From Paenibacillus tuaregi (lineage in GTDB: Bacteria > Bacillota > Bacilli > Paenibacillales > Paenibacillaceae), in assembly GCF_900086655.1 (NCBI RefSeq), contig NZ_LT575476.1, positions 3,734,543 through 3,798,542 of the forward strand: a stretch of 64,000 nt of DNA, read 5' to 3'. The notes beneath the pieces are model-generated. The model did no database searches and was not told where the DNA came from. It saw nothing but the letters and a program-made list of their open reading frames with translations. Each line of letters opens with the position of its first letter. The first letter of the stretch is position 1. Positions 42,445-50,805 of this stretch are shown piece by piece. A program made the translations under genes and the position numbers.

Positions 42445-43194
42445 TTATTCCATAATTTTGCCGGGATCTGCCACCTTTTCAATCTTCTTCTCGGTTCTTC
42501 GTTCACTACCAAGGTAGTACTTCTCAACAGGCTTGAGCTGCTCATCCAGCGTGTATACAAGCGGGGTGCCCGTCGGGATATTCAAATCGATAACCTCTTC
42601 ATCACTCATGTTATCCAGATACTTGACCAAAGCGCGAAGACTGTTGCCATGTGCCGAGATAATCACCCGCTGGCCTGCTTTAATTTGGGGCACGATCACT
42701 TTGAGCCAATAGTCCTCAACCCGGACAATGGTTTCCTTCAAGCTTTCCGTAAGAGGAATGAACTGATCCGGCACATCCCGGTATTTCACATCATTGCGCG
42801 GATATCTGTCATCGTCCTTCGTAAGAGCAGGCGGCAGCACGTCATAGCTTCTGCGCCAGAGATGGACCTGCTCGGCCCCGTATTTCACCGCCGTTGCCTC
42901 CTTGCTGAGTCCCTGAAGGGCCCCGTAATGCCGTTCGTTAAGCTGCCAGGTTTTGTGTACCGGAATCCAGAGCAGATCCATTTCCTCAAGAATATAATCA
43001 AGCGTCTTGATCGCCCGTTTCAAATAGGAAGTAAACGCGATATCAAAGACGAACTCATCCCGCTTCAGCAGTCTGCCTGCCTCCTTGGCTTCAGTAACGC
43101 CCTTTTCCGATAAATCGACATCGGTCCAGCCCGTAAACCGGTTCTCCAAATTAAAGATACTTTCGCCATGTCTTACCAATACCAGCTTGTACAT
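42445..43194 (-). CDS. gpmA: 2,3-bisphosphoglycerate-dependent phosphoglycerate mutase
   Basis: Glycolytic interconversion of 3- and 2-phosphoglycerate. LVLVRHGES (His9 phosphorylated), [22 protein letters not shown] (Glu87) and ISAHGNSLR are the four family signatures. The 249-residue length is standard. The stop is followed by a GC-rich hairpin with no T-tail. A TATAAT (43332-43337 on the plus strand) may serve as -10. Confidence 0.97.
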   Translation of the reverse strand: MYKLVLVRHGESIFNLENRFTGWTDVDLSEKGVTEAKEAGRLLKRDEFVFDIAFTSYLKRAIKTLDYILEEMDLLWIPVHKTWQLNERHYGALQGLSKEATAVKYGAEQVHLWRRSYDVLPPALTKDDDRYPRNDVKYRDVPDQFIPLTESLKETIVRVEDYWLKVIVPQIKAGQRVIISAHGNSLRALVKYLDNMSDEEVIDLNIPTGTPLVYTLDEQLKPVEKYYLGSERRTEKKIEKVADPGKIME

Positions 43195-43359
43195 AGTACG
43201 ATCCCTTCCATTCCTTAATGATTTCGCTATACGTTAATTTACCCACTTGAGCAAAAGAATGAGAGCATGATTGCAAAGTGTCCCCTCTCCAAGAGACTGC
43301 TCGCTCCCTATATCTGATTCCCACTATAACTATTATACGGCAAGCGGGTTGGTAAATTG

Positions 43360-43368
43360 TGATATAAT
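43360..43368 (+). promoter_or_regulatory. Extended -10 promoter of the TPR gene
   Basis: TGATATAAT lies 30 nt upstream of the TPR gene start; no good -35. Confidence 0.5.
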
Positions 43369-43397
43369 CGGGAGTAATTATGGATATGGAGGTTTTC

Positions 43398-44072
43398 ATG
43401 AGTAAGTTACTTTTATTCGGAGCTTTAGTATGGCTTGTCGGCAATCCTTTTGTGGCATTGGTTATTTTGCTGCTGATCATTTATATTCTTGACCGCCGGT
43501 TTATCGGTGTATTTCCCAGCATTACCAAACCCATTAAACGCTTGCGAAGTATATCTTCCCTCCGTCAGCAGCTTTCTCTTAATCATCATGACATCTCAGC
43601 CAAGCGTGATCTTGCCAGACTGCTGCTGGAAAGGAAAAAGTATAACGAGGCCTACGCTTTGTTAAAAGAAATGGAGCCGGTCTCGGAACAATCCGCAGAG
43701 TTCTGGGATGATCTGGGGATGGCCGCCATGGGGCTAGGTCATCTGGATGAGGCTGAACGCCATCTGCACCAGGCATTGGAGCTGAATGAACGTGTAAGAT
43801 ATGGCCAGTCCTATCTCCGGTTGGCAGCCATTTACAAGCATAAGGATGCGGCAAAAGCGATCGAATATGCAAAAAAGTACGGGCAGATCCAGTCCTCCTC
43901 CAGCGAGGCCTTCTATCTGCTGGGTACGGCCTATGACTCATTGGGCCGGAAAGATGACGCCCGTAAAGCCTATAACGAATCCCTGGCCATCTACCGCTCG
44001 CTTCCCAAATATAAAAAGCGCCATGAACGCAAATGGGCGCTTAGAAGCTGGCTTAAGCGGACAAGGTTATAA
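43398..44072 (+). CDS. Membrane-anchored tetratricopeptide repeat protein
   Basis: A 224-residue protein with two close hydrophobic segments (about 3-35) and then TPR units, for example AEFWDDLGMAAMGLGHLDEAERHLHQALEL and SEAFYLLGTAYDSLGRKDDARKAYNESLAI. The ATG at 43398 follows GGAGG by 5 nt. It is likely a scaffold for protein contacts at the inner face of the membrane; partners unknown. A strong terminator isolates it. Confidence 0.85.
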   Translation: MSKLLLFGALVWLVGNPFVALVILLLIIYILDRRFIGVFPSITKPIKRLRSISSLRQQLSLNHHDISAKRDLARLLLERKKYNEAYALLKEMEPVSEQSAEFWDDLGMAAMGLGHLDEAERHLHQALELNERVRYGQSYLRLAAIYKHKDAAKAIEYAKKYGQIQSSSSEAFYLLGTAYDSLGRKDDARKAYNESLAIYRSLPKYKKRHERKWALRSWLKRTRL

Positions 44073-44099
44073 CAGCCATGCGCAGTCTTCTTACATAAC

Positions 44100-44153
44100 A
44101 AAACCGGCAGGTCTGGAGTTGAGATTCAACTCATACAGACCTGCCGGTTTTTC
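44100..44153. terminator. Bidirectional terminator between TPR and MMPL genes
   Basis: AAAACCGGCAGGTCTG and CAGACCTGCCGGTTTT with an inner GAGTTGA/TCAACTC stem; T-runs on both strands. It serves two convergent genes. Confidence 0.95.
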
Positions 44154-44164
44154 ATTTCAATCCA

Positions 44165-47100
44165 CTATAGCTTGAGGCTGCTGTGTTCCGATCCCGTACC
44201 CGCTTCAGACTTGCGCGGAAACGGCCACCAGTTCGCATTGCCGAACGTTCTTACCATCACAGGGACGAAGAACGGCAGAATAACCAGAGAATAGAGAGCC
44301 AGACCCGTCAGAACCACGGTTGCGATCTGGAGCATGGACATGACACCTGAAGGATACATGGAAGCAAAGGTCCCCCCGAGGATGACCGCTGCGGACAGAA
44401 TGACCGTGCCCATGTTCTTCATGGCATGCAGGATGGCATCTCCCACATTCCAGTGTTTATTCTCGTTAAACCGGTCCATCAGGAAGATACTGTAGTCAAT
44501 TCCGAGTGCAACGAGAATAACAAAGCCGAAGAACGGCGTCGCCCAGCTGATACCCGATATCCCTATGATTTTGACAAAGATGAGCTCTGTTACCCCAAGA
44601 GAGGTATAGAAAGTAAGCACAAGCGATGCAATGAGATACAGAGGCATAATGATGGAGCGCAGGAGCAGCACCAGAATGATGAAGATCCCGGCCAGCATCA
44701 GGATTACCGTCCGTGTATAGTCCTCATTGGAAATGTTCTTCAGATCGTTGAAGGAGCTGGATACACCGCCAAACGCAATATCCGCTTTGGCCAGCTTGGT
44801 TCCGTCTACGGCACGGTTCACCGCTGCTTTAATCTCGTCGACTTCATTAATCGCCTTGGTCCCATAAGGATTATCTGAGAATACAACGTCCAGCGTCATA
44901 ATCTTGCGGTCCTTGGACAAATACGTATCAAACAGCTTCGCCATGTCTTTGTTATTGAGTGCCTCATCCGGCACATAGAAGCCGCTGAGCCCGTTGTTGG
45001 AGCCGCCAACCTGATTCAGATAATCCTTAGCCGAATCGATACCGCCAGATACCTTCGCAATGCCGTCAGCACTCTGGTTCAGGCCGTCGGTCAGCTTCGA
45101 AATCTGCCCGGAGAACTGGCTGAATCCGGTTTGAACCTGCTTCTGGCCGTTCTCAATTTGGGAGAGGCCGCTGACCACGTCCGGAATCTTGCCGATAATT
45201 TGACCTTGACCTGAGGCTGCCTGGTTCAGACCCTTCTCGAGGGCGCTAATTCCGCTGATCAGCTGGTCAAATCCGCCTGCCAGCTGAGATTGGCCGCCCG
45301 CCGCTTTAGCCAGGCCTTCATTGGCCTGCTTCAGCCCGCCTGCTGCCTGCTCCAGAGAGCCTTGGAGCTGTTTGAGGCCAGCTGCCATTTGGGCCATGCC
45401 TTTGCCCGTTTCGGTCACCGTACCACGAATCGTCAGGTAATCCGGGTCCTTGGCCAGCTCAGGATATTTGCTCTCCAGGCTGCTGAACTTGCCGCTAAGA
45501 CCGGTAAGTCCCTGGGCAGCGCCGCTCAGCTGTTCATTCACCTGGGCAAGTCCCCCGCTTATAGAGCCTATTCCCTGGCCAATTTGCTGGTAGGCTCCAA
45601 GCAGCTGCTTCTGCGCAGCAGCAAGCTGCTGGGCGCTTTTCTTCGCCTGCTGAAGCCCATTTTTAAGCTGTCCCGCGCCAGTAGAACCACTGCGGATACC
45701 TTTCTCAATGGCGGACAGCCCGCTGCTGAGCTGGCTGATCCCATTCTTCAGCTTCGCGGTACCCTCCACAAGCTTGCCTGTGCTGGCTGCCGCTTCCTTC
45801 AACTTCGGCTCGTTTTCGCTAAGGGAATTCCCTGCCTTGGACAGGCCTTCCTGAATCGTATTCAGACCCTCGTTGCCTTTCCCGAGTCCTTCGCCAACCG
45901 TCTTCACCTGCTCAGTCAGCTGGAAGTCCTTCACTTCATCCCCAGTTGGGCGGCTGAGGCCGCGCACACTGGCAACGCCATCCACTTCTTTAACCTCGCG
46001 GCTGATCTTCTCGGCGAGGGCCATGTATTCCGCAGAGTCCATACGTTCATTATTTTTAATTACGATCGAGGTTGGCAGAGATTCTCCCGGCTCAAAGCTG
46101 TCCGAGATAATGTTGAAAGCTTTAACCGATTCATAGCTGTCCCCAATCTCCTCCATACTGTTAAACGAAACCTTGCCGCTATAGGTCAGCAGGAAAGGAA
46201 CCGTAAAGATCACAACCAGCAGCATAGCCGCCCAAGGACGCTTGAGGGACAGCATGCCAAATGCGCCCCACAGCTTATTCTCCTTATGCTCAAGCGAGCC
46301 TTTGGCTGGCCAGAAAATCTTTGTGCCGAGAACCGCCATGAAGAAAGGCACTACGGTCAACAGCGCAATCAGCATCACAGCGACCCCAACGGCCACGGCA
46401 ACCGCTGACTTATACAGAATGAATTTGGATAAGCCTATGGCCGCGAATCCGACAAGCACCGCAAGTCCGGAGAAGAACACGGTTCTTCCCGCTGTGCGGT
46501 AGGTTGCCACAATGGCCTCCCATTTGTCATCTGTATGCTGAAGCTCTTCCTTGAACCGGCTGATCAGAAGAATACAATAGTCGGTACCGATCCCGAACAT
46601 AACCGCCACCATAAAGATCTGGGTATATGTCGAGAGCGGGAAATCAAATGAATCTACCAGATAAGCCACCACGGACTGGGACACCACATAGCTGAGCCCC
46701 ACAGTGAGCAGTGGAATAAACGGCGCCACAAATGAACGGAAGATTACAAACAGAATCAATAAAATGAAAATAACCGTAAAATATTCGGATTTCTTAAGCC
46801 CGCTTTCGGAGCTGGCCACCGTGTCCTCATTGATCTGCTCCTGGCCTGTCAAATAATGCTTGACCTTCACAGAAGCCAGGGTGCTGCGGATATCCTGCTC
46901 AATATCCTTCAGCTTGCGTTCGTCATGGTTAACGGAAATCGCCGTCAGAATTGTCTTGCCATCTTTGGAGATCATTTTGTCAGCCGCATCCGGCGTGGAG
47001 AAAGGATCTGTGATCGAGACAATGCCGATCTTGTCTTTGGAAGCGTTCAGCTTCTCGATTCCCTCTTTTACCGTATCCTTGCCGCTCTGGCTTATAGGGC

Positions 47101-47329
47101 TGTCCTCATGGAAGACCAGCGCAATTTGAGTCTCCTTCCCCCCACCCTTCATGGCGGAGAGCTCCTTCATAATCTCCGAAGCCTCCGATGAGGAATAACC
47201 GGCCGGCACCGACAGATTCCCCTTCTGGCGGACCAGATCTGACATAGAGGGCGCTGTAAGCATTAAGCCGACCGCGGCAGCAACCCAGAGGAGGATGATC
47301 CACCATCTGGCCTTTAATATGAATCGCAT
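44165..47329 (-). CDS. MMPL-family RND transporter (YdfJ-like)
   Basis: A 1054-residue exporter with two MMPL membrane blocks (about 170-360 and 850-1030), each with GTDYCILLISRFKEEL- or GIDYSIFLMDRFNEN-type motifs. Between them lies an unusually long extracellular region (about 480-760) of repeated Gly-spaced helices (LKNGLQQA, LQGSLEQAAGGLKQ, ANEGLAKAAGG), similar to that of YhgE/Pip proteins. The ATG is contiguous with the MarR stop (TAAATG), so they form an operon under MarR control. Substrate unknown; relatives export lipids, surfactants or antimicrobials. Confidence 0.93.
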   Translation of the reverse strand: MRFILKARWWIILLWVAAAVGLMLTAPSMSDLVRQKGNLSVPAGYSSSEASEIMKELSAMKGGGKETQIALVFHEDSPISQSGKDTVKEGIEKLNASKDKIGIVSITDPFSTPDAADKMISKDGKTILTAISVNHDERKLKDIEQDIRSTLASVKVKHYLTGQEQINEDTVASSESGLKKSEYFTVIFILLILFVIFRSFVAPFIPLLTVGLSYVVSQSVVAYLVDSFDFPLSTYTQIFMVAVMFGIGTDYCILLISRFKEELQHTDDKWEAIVATYRTAGRTVFFSGLAVLVGFAAIGLSKFILYKSAVAVAVGVAVMLIALLTVVPFFMAVLGTKIFWPAKGSLEHKENKLWGAFGMLSLKRPWAAMLLVVIFTVPFLLTYSGKVSFNSMEEIGDSYESVKAFNIISDSFEPGESLPTSIVIKNNERMDSAEYMALAEKISREVKEVDGVASVRGLSRPTGDEVKDFQLTEQVKTVGEGLGKGNEGLNTIQEGLSKAGNSLSENEPKLKEAAASTGKLVEGTAKLKNGISQLSSGLSAIEKGIRSGSTGAGQLKNGLQQAKKSAQQLAAAQKQLLGAYQQIGQGIGSISGGLAQVNEQLSGAAQGLTGLSGKFSSLESKYPELAKDPDYLTIRGTVTETGKGMAQMAAGLKQLQGSLEQAAGGLKQANEGLAKAAGGQSQLAGGFDQLISGISALEKGLNQAASGQGQIIGKIPDVVSGLSQIENGQKQVQTGFSQFSGQISKLTDGLNQSADGIAKVSGGIDSAKDYLNQVGGSNNGLSGFYVPDEALNNKDMAKLFDTYLSKDRKIMTLDVVFSDNPYGTKAINEVDEIKAAVNRAVDGTKLAKADIAFGGVSSSFNDLKNISNEDYTRTVILMLAGIFIILVLLLRSIIMPLYLIASLVLTFYTSLGVTELIFVKIIGISGISWATPFFGFVILVALGIDYSIFLMDRFNENKHWNVGDAILHAMKNMGTVILSAAVILGGTFASMYPSGVMSMLQIATVVLTGLALYSLVILPFFVPVMVRTFGNANWWPFPRKSEAGTGSEHSSLKL

Positions 47330-47773
47330 TTACTCCTTACTCCCTTCCCCGACCAGACGGGCTAATTTTTCAAATGTACCAATAAAAGATTCGACCTCAT
47401 CCTGGTTGAAATGAGTAAGATAGCTGGAGACCATATCCTGCACCTTCCGGTCTGCCTTGTCATAAACCTCCCGCCCATGGTCGGTCAGCGACAGATAGAT
47501 CAGCCTCCGGTCATCCTCATCCCGTGTACGCTCAATCAGCCCTCGATCCACGAGCCTGGTGATGATTGCAGTAATGGAGCTTTTGCCCACACAAAAGGCG
47601 TCTGCAAGCACAGTAGAGGTACATCTCTCTTGCGCATTGATGTAATACATGATCTGATACTGATCGACGGTCATGTCATCCTGAACCACCTTGGTGATCT
47701 CATAATTCAACCGTTTGGTTACCGTTGATAAGGCCGTAACATACCGGTCAATCAATTGTTTGGGCTGCTGCAT
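47330..47773 (-). CDS. MarR-family transcriptional regulator
   Basis: 147-residue winged-helix dimeric regulator. CTSTVLADAFCVGKSSITAI is the recognition helix region and LVDRGLIERTRDEDDRRLIYLSLTDHGREV the wing. It directly precedes the MMPL gene with no spacing and is preceded by two palindromes overlapping its promoter, so autorepression and exporter control are likely. Confidence 0.95.
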   Translation of the reverse strand: MQQPKQLIDRYVTALSTVTKRLNYEITKVVQDDMTVDQYQIMYYINAQERCTSTVLADAFCVGKSSITAIITRLVDRGLIERTRDEDDRRLIYLSLTDHGREVYDKADRKVQDMVSSYLTHFNQDEVESFIGTFEKLARLVGEGSKE

Positions 47774-47799
47774 ACACCACTCCCTCTTTCTTTATCTCC

Positions 47800-47837
47800 T
47801 AGGTAATTCACCTATGAAACAGTTCGATAATAGAACT
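47800..47837. promoter_or_regulatory. Putative MarR operators over the marR-MMPL promoter
   Basis: TAGGTAATTCACCTA (47800-47814) and AGTTC-GATAATA-GAACT (47821-47837) are inverted repeats. A TATTAT -10 lies inside the second, with TTGGGC 18 nt further upstream. Confidence 0.55.
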
Positions 47838-47893
47838 ATAATTCCACTCTGCCCAAAAGTCAAATTTTCCCCTTGTACCTCTTCCGTCTCACA

Positions 47894-47939
47894 GCAAAAG
47901 AACCAACAAGATCGTGTTCACACACACTCCTGCTGGTTC
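47894..47939 (-). terminator. Terminator after the GNAT gene
   Basis: GAACCAGCA and TGTTGGTTC arms around a 22-nt loop, followed by TTTTGC on the minus strand. Confidence 0.6.
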
Positions 47940-48042
47940 CAAGTAACATGCAGCCTAAATCTATAACAGCTGCAAGAGCTTTCTATTCAATTATAGACCG
48001 GCTTCCTGTATAAAAGAACCAATTTCCGCATATACCCGCCTG

Positions 48043-48474
48043 TTAATCCTCCTGAGGCTCGGTCTCATAAGTGCAGCGGAAGCGTTCTACTCCATGATCA
48101 AGGCGGCCTAGACTGACAATCTCAAAGCCAATGCTTCTGTAGAAATCAACCGCATCCTCATCTGTCTCAGCAATAATTCGTTCGGGCTCCTTCGCATATA
48201 AAACCTCAAGAATAATCCCCCGGCCATAGCCCTGATCCCTGTGCTCGGGTGAAATCGCCAAGTGGGTTATCGTCAAAGCTCGCTCCTCATCGATCTGGAA
48301 ACCAATGATGCCGATCAGCTCATCCTCATCCTTGAGCGCATAAAGTTCCAAATCTTCTTCTCTCTCGTACCTCTGAATCGCCTTAGACAAGGCTTCTTCA
48401 TCGGGATACACCGCAAATTCCAGCAGCTGGCTAATTTCCGGACTTGCTACCTGCTTCTTTACATCCAACAACAT
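48043..48474 (-). CDS. GNAT-family N-acetyltransferase
   Basis: About 143 residues. ITHLAISPEHRDQGYGRGIILEVL contains the acetyl-CoA-binding R/Q-x-x-G-x-G/A motif (QGYGRG), and AVDFYRSIGFEI is the C-terminal motif. The start is one of two adjacent ATGs near 48477 after AAGGGGGCGG; a Met ten codons upstream is less likely. Substrate unknown. It stands alone. Confidence 0.9.
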   Translation of the reverse strand: MLLDVKKQVASPEISQLLEFAVYPDEEALSKAIQRYEREEDLELYALKDEDELIGIIGFQIDEERALTITHLAISPEHRDQGYGRGIILEVLYAKEPERIIAETDEDAVDFYRSIGFEIVSLGRLDHGVERFRCTYETEPQED

Positions 48475-48629
48475 CATTCCGCCCCCTTTTATCAAGTGTC
48501 CGAACACACCTGTATAGTTTACTCCATGAATGAAACCCGGACAAATATCTAAAGTGAATTTTTGCAGAAACTTAACCCGTCAACTTGCAACTCGAATTAT
48601 CCCATTCAACCCGCACGATTAAGAACAAG

Positions 48630-48662
48630 CAAAAAGAGGATCGACAAATTCATCGGTCCTCT
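48630..48662 (-). terminator. Terminator after rpiA
   Basis: AGAGGACCGA and TCGATCCTCT arms, followed by TTTTTGC on the minus strand. Confidence 0.85.
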
Positions 48663-48679
48663 TGTCCATTTCGGCAAAG

Positions 48680-49354
48680 CTAATTCGCTTTGATGATCTC
48701 CGTATGTCCGTCCTCATAACCGACCACAGCCTGTTCAGCAATCCCGATAAATAGACCGTGATCAACAATGCCTGTCATCTGCTTCAATTCCTCTGCAAGC
48801 TGCCTTGGGGAAGCGATCTGTCCAAACGCCGCATCAATAATATAATTGCCGTTATCTGTTACAACAGTCTGCCCTTCCTTTACCCGGAGGGCAAACGGCA
48901 CATCATAGCGCTCCTGAAGGCTGCCCAGTGTCCATTCATAACAGAATGGCACTACTTCAATCGGCAGTTTAAATGCCCCAAGCCGGTCAACCACCTTGCT
49001 GCCGTCGGCCACCACAATGAAACGGTCACTGTGCTTTGCAACCAATTTTTCCCGCAGCAGGGCAGCTCCCCCGCCTTTAATCAAATTCAAAGCGGCGTCA
49101 AGCTCGTCCGCTCCATCTATGGCAATATCCAGTCTCTTCACCTCTGAAGCTTGAAGCAGCGGGATATTAAATTTACGCGCAAGATCCTCTGAAGCCTTGG
49201 AGGTGGCTATCGCCTTAATACGCAAACCGGAGGCCACCCGTTCCCCCAGCTTTTCAATCGCAAAATAAGCCGTTGACCCCGTACCCAGGCCAACTTTCAT
49301 TCCGTCTTCCACCCATCCGGCGGCCAAATAGCCCGCAGCTTGCTTTCCGTTCAT
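48680..49354 (-). CDS. rpiA: Ribose-5-phosphate isomerase A
   Basis: Interconverts ribose-5-phosphate and ribulose-5-phosphate. GLGTGSTAYFAIE, AIDGADELDAALNLIKGGGAALLREK and VVADGSKVVDRLG are the family motifs, including the catalytic Glu in LREK. The ATG at 49354, 8 nt after GGAGG, gives 224 residues; 14 upstream codons are unconserved. Monocistronic between terminators. Confidence 0.96.
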   Translation of the reverse strand: MNGKQAAGYLAAGWVEDGMKVGLGTGSTAYFAIEKLGERVASGLRIKAIATSKASEDLARKFNIPLLQASEVKRLDIAIDGADELDAALNLIKGGGAALLREKLVAKHSDRFIVVADGSKVVDRLGAFKLPIEVVPFCYEWTLGSLQERYDVPFALRVKEGQTVVTDNGNYIIDAAFGQIASPRQLAEELKQMTGIVDHGLFIGIAEQAVVGYEDGHTEIIKAN

Positions 49355-49438
49355 TCTCTCGTCCTCCCGGTATGTAGATTCACACGTTCCTATCATACCA
49401 AAACTCTAAGGGCCTGGGCACCCTTCAATCATATAATA

Positions 49439-49461
49439 AGAGCCTGCTCGCGGCAGGCTCT
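49439..49461 (-). terminator. Terminator after the MFS gene
   Basis: AGAGCCTGC and GCAGGCTCT around a 5-nt loop, tail TTATTATAT on the minus strand. Confidence 0.8.
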
Positions 49462-49469
49462 AAGACTAG

Positions 49470-50714
49470 TTAAGGTTGATGGATCGCATGTCTTCTTCTA
49501 ATAGGAGGCTCTCCCTCCTTGTCCGGTGTAGGTCTGATGGCGAACAGAATCAGAACCACCGCAACAAGGGATACACCAGCTATAACAAAAAACATGGTCA
49601 TATGTGTAGTTTTAATGAGCAGTGAGACGACCGGGGGACCTAAAGAGACCCCGATAAACCGCATGCTGCTGTAAAGCGAAGTGATCGTCCCCCGCTGCTG
49701 CTTCTCGATTCCCTCTGTGATCAGGCTGTCCGTACAAGGCAGCACAATTCCAATTCCTGCACCACATATAATCAGACACGAAATCACGAAATAGATGTTA
49801 TTGAACATGCTGATGCCGAATAAGGAGGCCGTCGACAGCACCATGCCGATCACACTGGACCATTTCATTAACACCTTATTTTTACCGATTTTCTTACCTG
49901 TGATATATGAGGCCAGGCACAGGGCCGCAAGAGGAATCGCCAGCACCAGCCCTTTTAGCACACCATCCAGATGATGCTTGGTCTCAAGCTGCTCCGACAG
50001 ATAGAATAAAACCCCAAACAAGAGAAACATGCAGATTCCGCCGATGGCGAAGATGGCATACAGCCAGCGTCCCTTCTCCTTCAAAATCCCTTTTACTGAA
50101 TGAAGGAAGGAACCCAGCGAGGGCACCTCCTCCCGCCGCTTCGGTGATTTCACCAAGAAAATCACAAGCAGCAGGGCAATCAGACAAAGAGCAGGAATCG
50201 TCAGAAACGGGAGATACCACAACCAGGCGCCCAGCAGAGCTCCAAGAATCGGACTTAACACCTTGCCGAACGTATTGGAGGTCTCAATCAATCCCAGGCT
50301 TTTGCTGACATCTTCCTCATCCTCGAACATGTCCCCGACGAGAGGAATGACAATGGGGAATGCCCCGGCCGCCCCAATACCTTGAAGGAACCTTCCTCCC
50401 AGAATAATCCAATACACCATCATCCCATCTCCGAACCATGGAGCGGCCCCGGATACCCCACCGCCAAGCGCGGTAATAATCAGGCTTGGTATAATCACCG
50501 CTTTTCTGCCGAATTTGTCAGACAAGTAACCGGCAATCGGAATGAGAATGATAGCTACAACGGCGTAAACTGTAATCAGCATACTGACTTGAAAAGAGCT
50601 CACGTGAAGCTTCCGGGAAATCTCCGGAAGAATGGGAATAAGCATTGAATTACCAAGGGTCATGATGAGCGGAATGGAAGCAAGCGCAATCAGATCCCCT
50701 TTTTTGTTATCCAT
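49470..50714 (-). CDS. MFS drug-type efflux transporter
   Basis: Twelve-to-fourteen-helix major facilitator of 414 residues from the ATG at 50714. GYLSDKFGRKAVIIPSL is MFS motif A, and GRFLQGIGAAGAFPIVIPLVGDMF resembles motif C of drug:H+ antiporters. A second-half motif PCTDSLITEGIEKQQRGTITSLYSSMRFIGVS also fits the DHA1 group. Substrate unknown. It is transcribed after helD with 91 nt spacing. Confidence 0.92.
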   Translation of the reverse strand: MDNKKGDLIALASIPLIMTLGNSMLIPILPEISRKLHVSSFQVSMLITVYAVVAIILIPIAGYLSDKFGRKAVIIPSLIITALGGGVSGAAPWFGDGMMVYWIILGGRFLQGIGAAGAFPIVIPLVGDMFEDEEDVSKSLGLIETSNTFGKVLSPILGALLGAWLWYLPFLTIPALCLIALLLVIFLVKSPKRREEVPSLGSFLHSVKGILKEKGRWLYAIFAIGGICMFLLFGVLFYLSEQLETKHHLDGVLKGLVLAIPLAALCLASYITGKKIGKNKVLMKWSSVIGMVLSTASLFGISMFNNIYFVISCLIICGAGIGIVLPCTDSLITEGIEKQQRGTITSLYSSMRFIGVSLGPPVVSLLIKTTHMTMFFVIAGVSLVAVVLILFAIRPTPDKEGEPPIRRRHAIHQP

Positions 50715-50805
50715 GCTTTTCGGACCACCTTTCAGATGACGAGCAGGGCTCGGATACCTGTTATTGTGGATGATTAGCATAGAGAATATTCAGCGGAGAA
50801 CATGA

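Noticed and set aside
45290..46408. 372-codon plus-strand open frame inside the MMPL gene
   Set aside because: It is antisense to a clear 1054-residue transporter, lacks a ribosome binding site, and its Leu/Ala/Arg-rich product mirrors the Gly/Gln/Lys repeats of the real gene.
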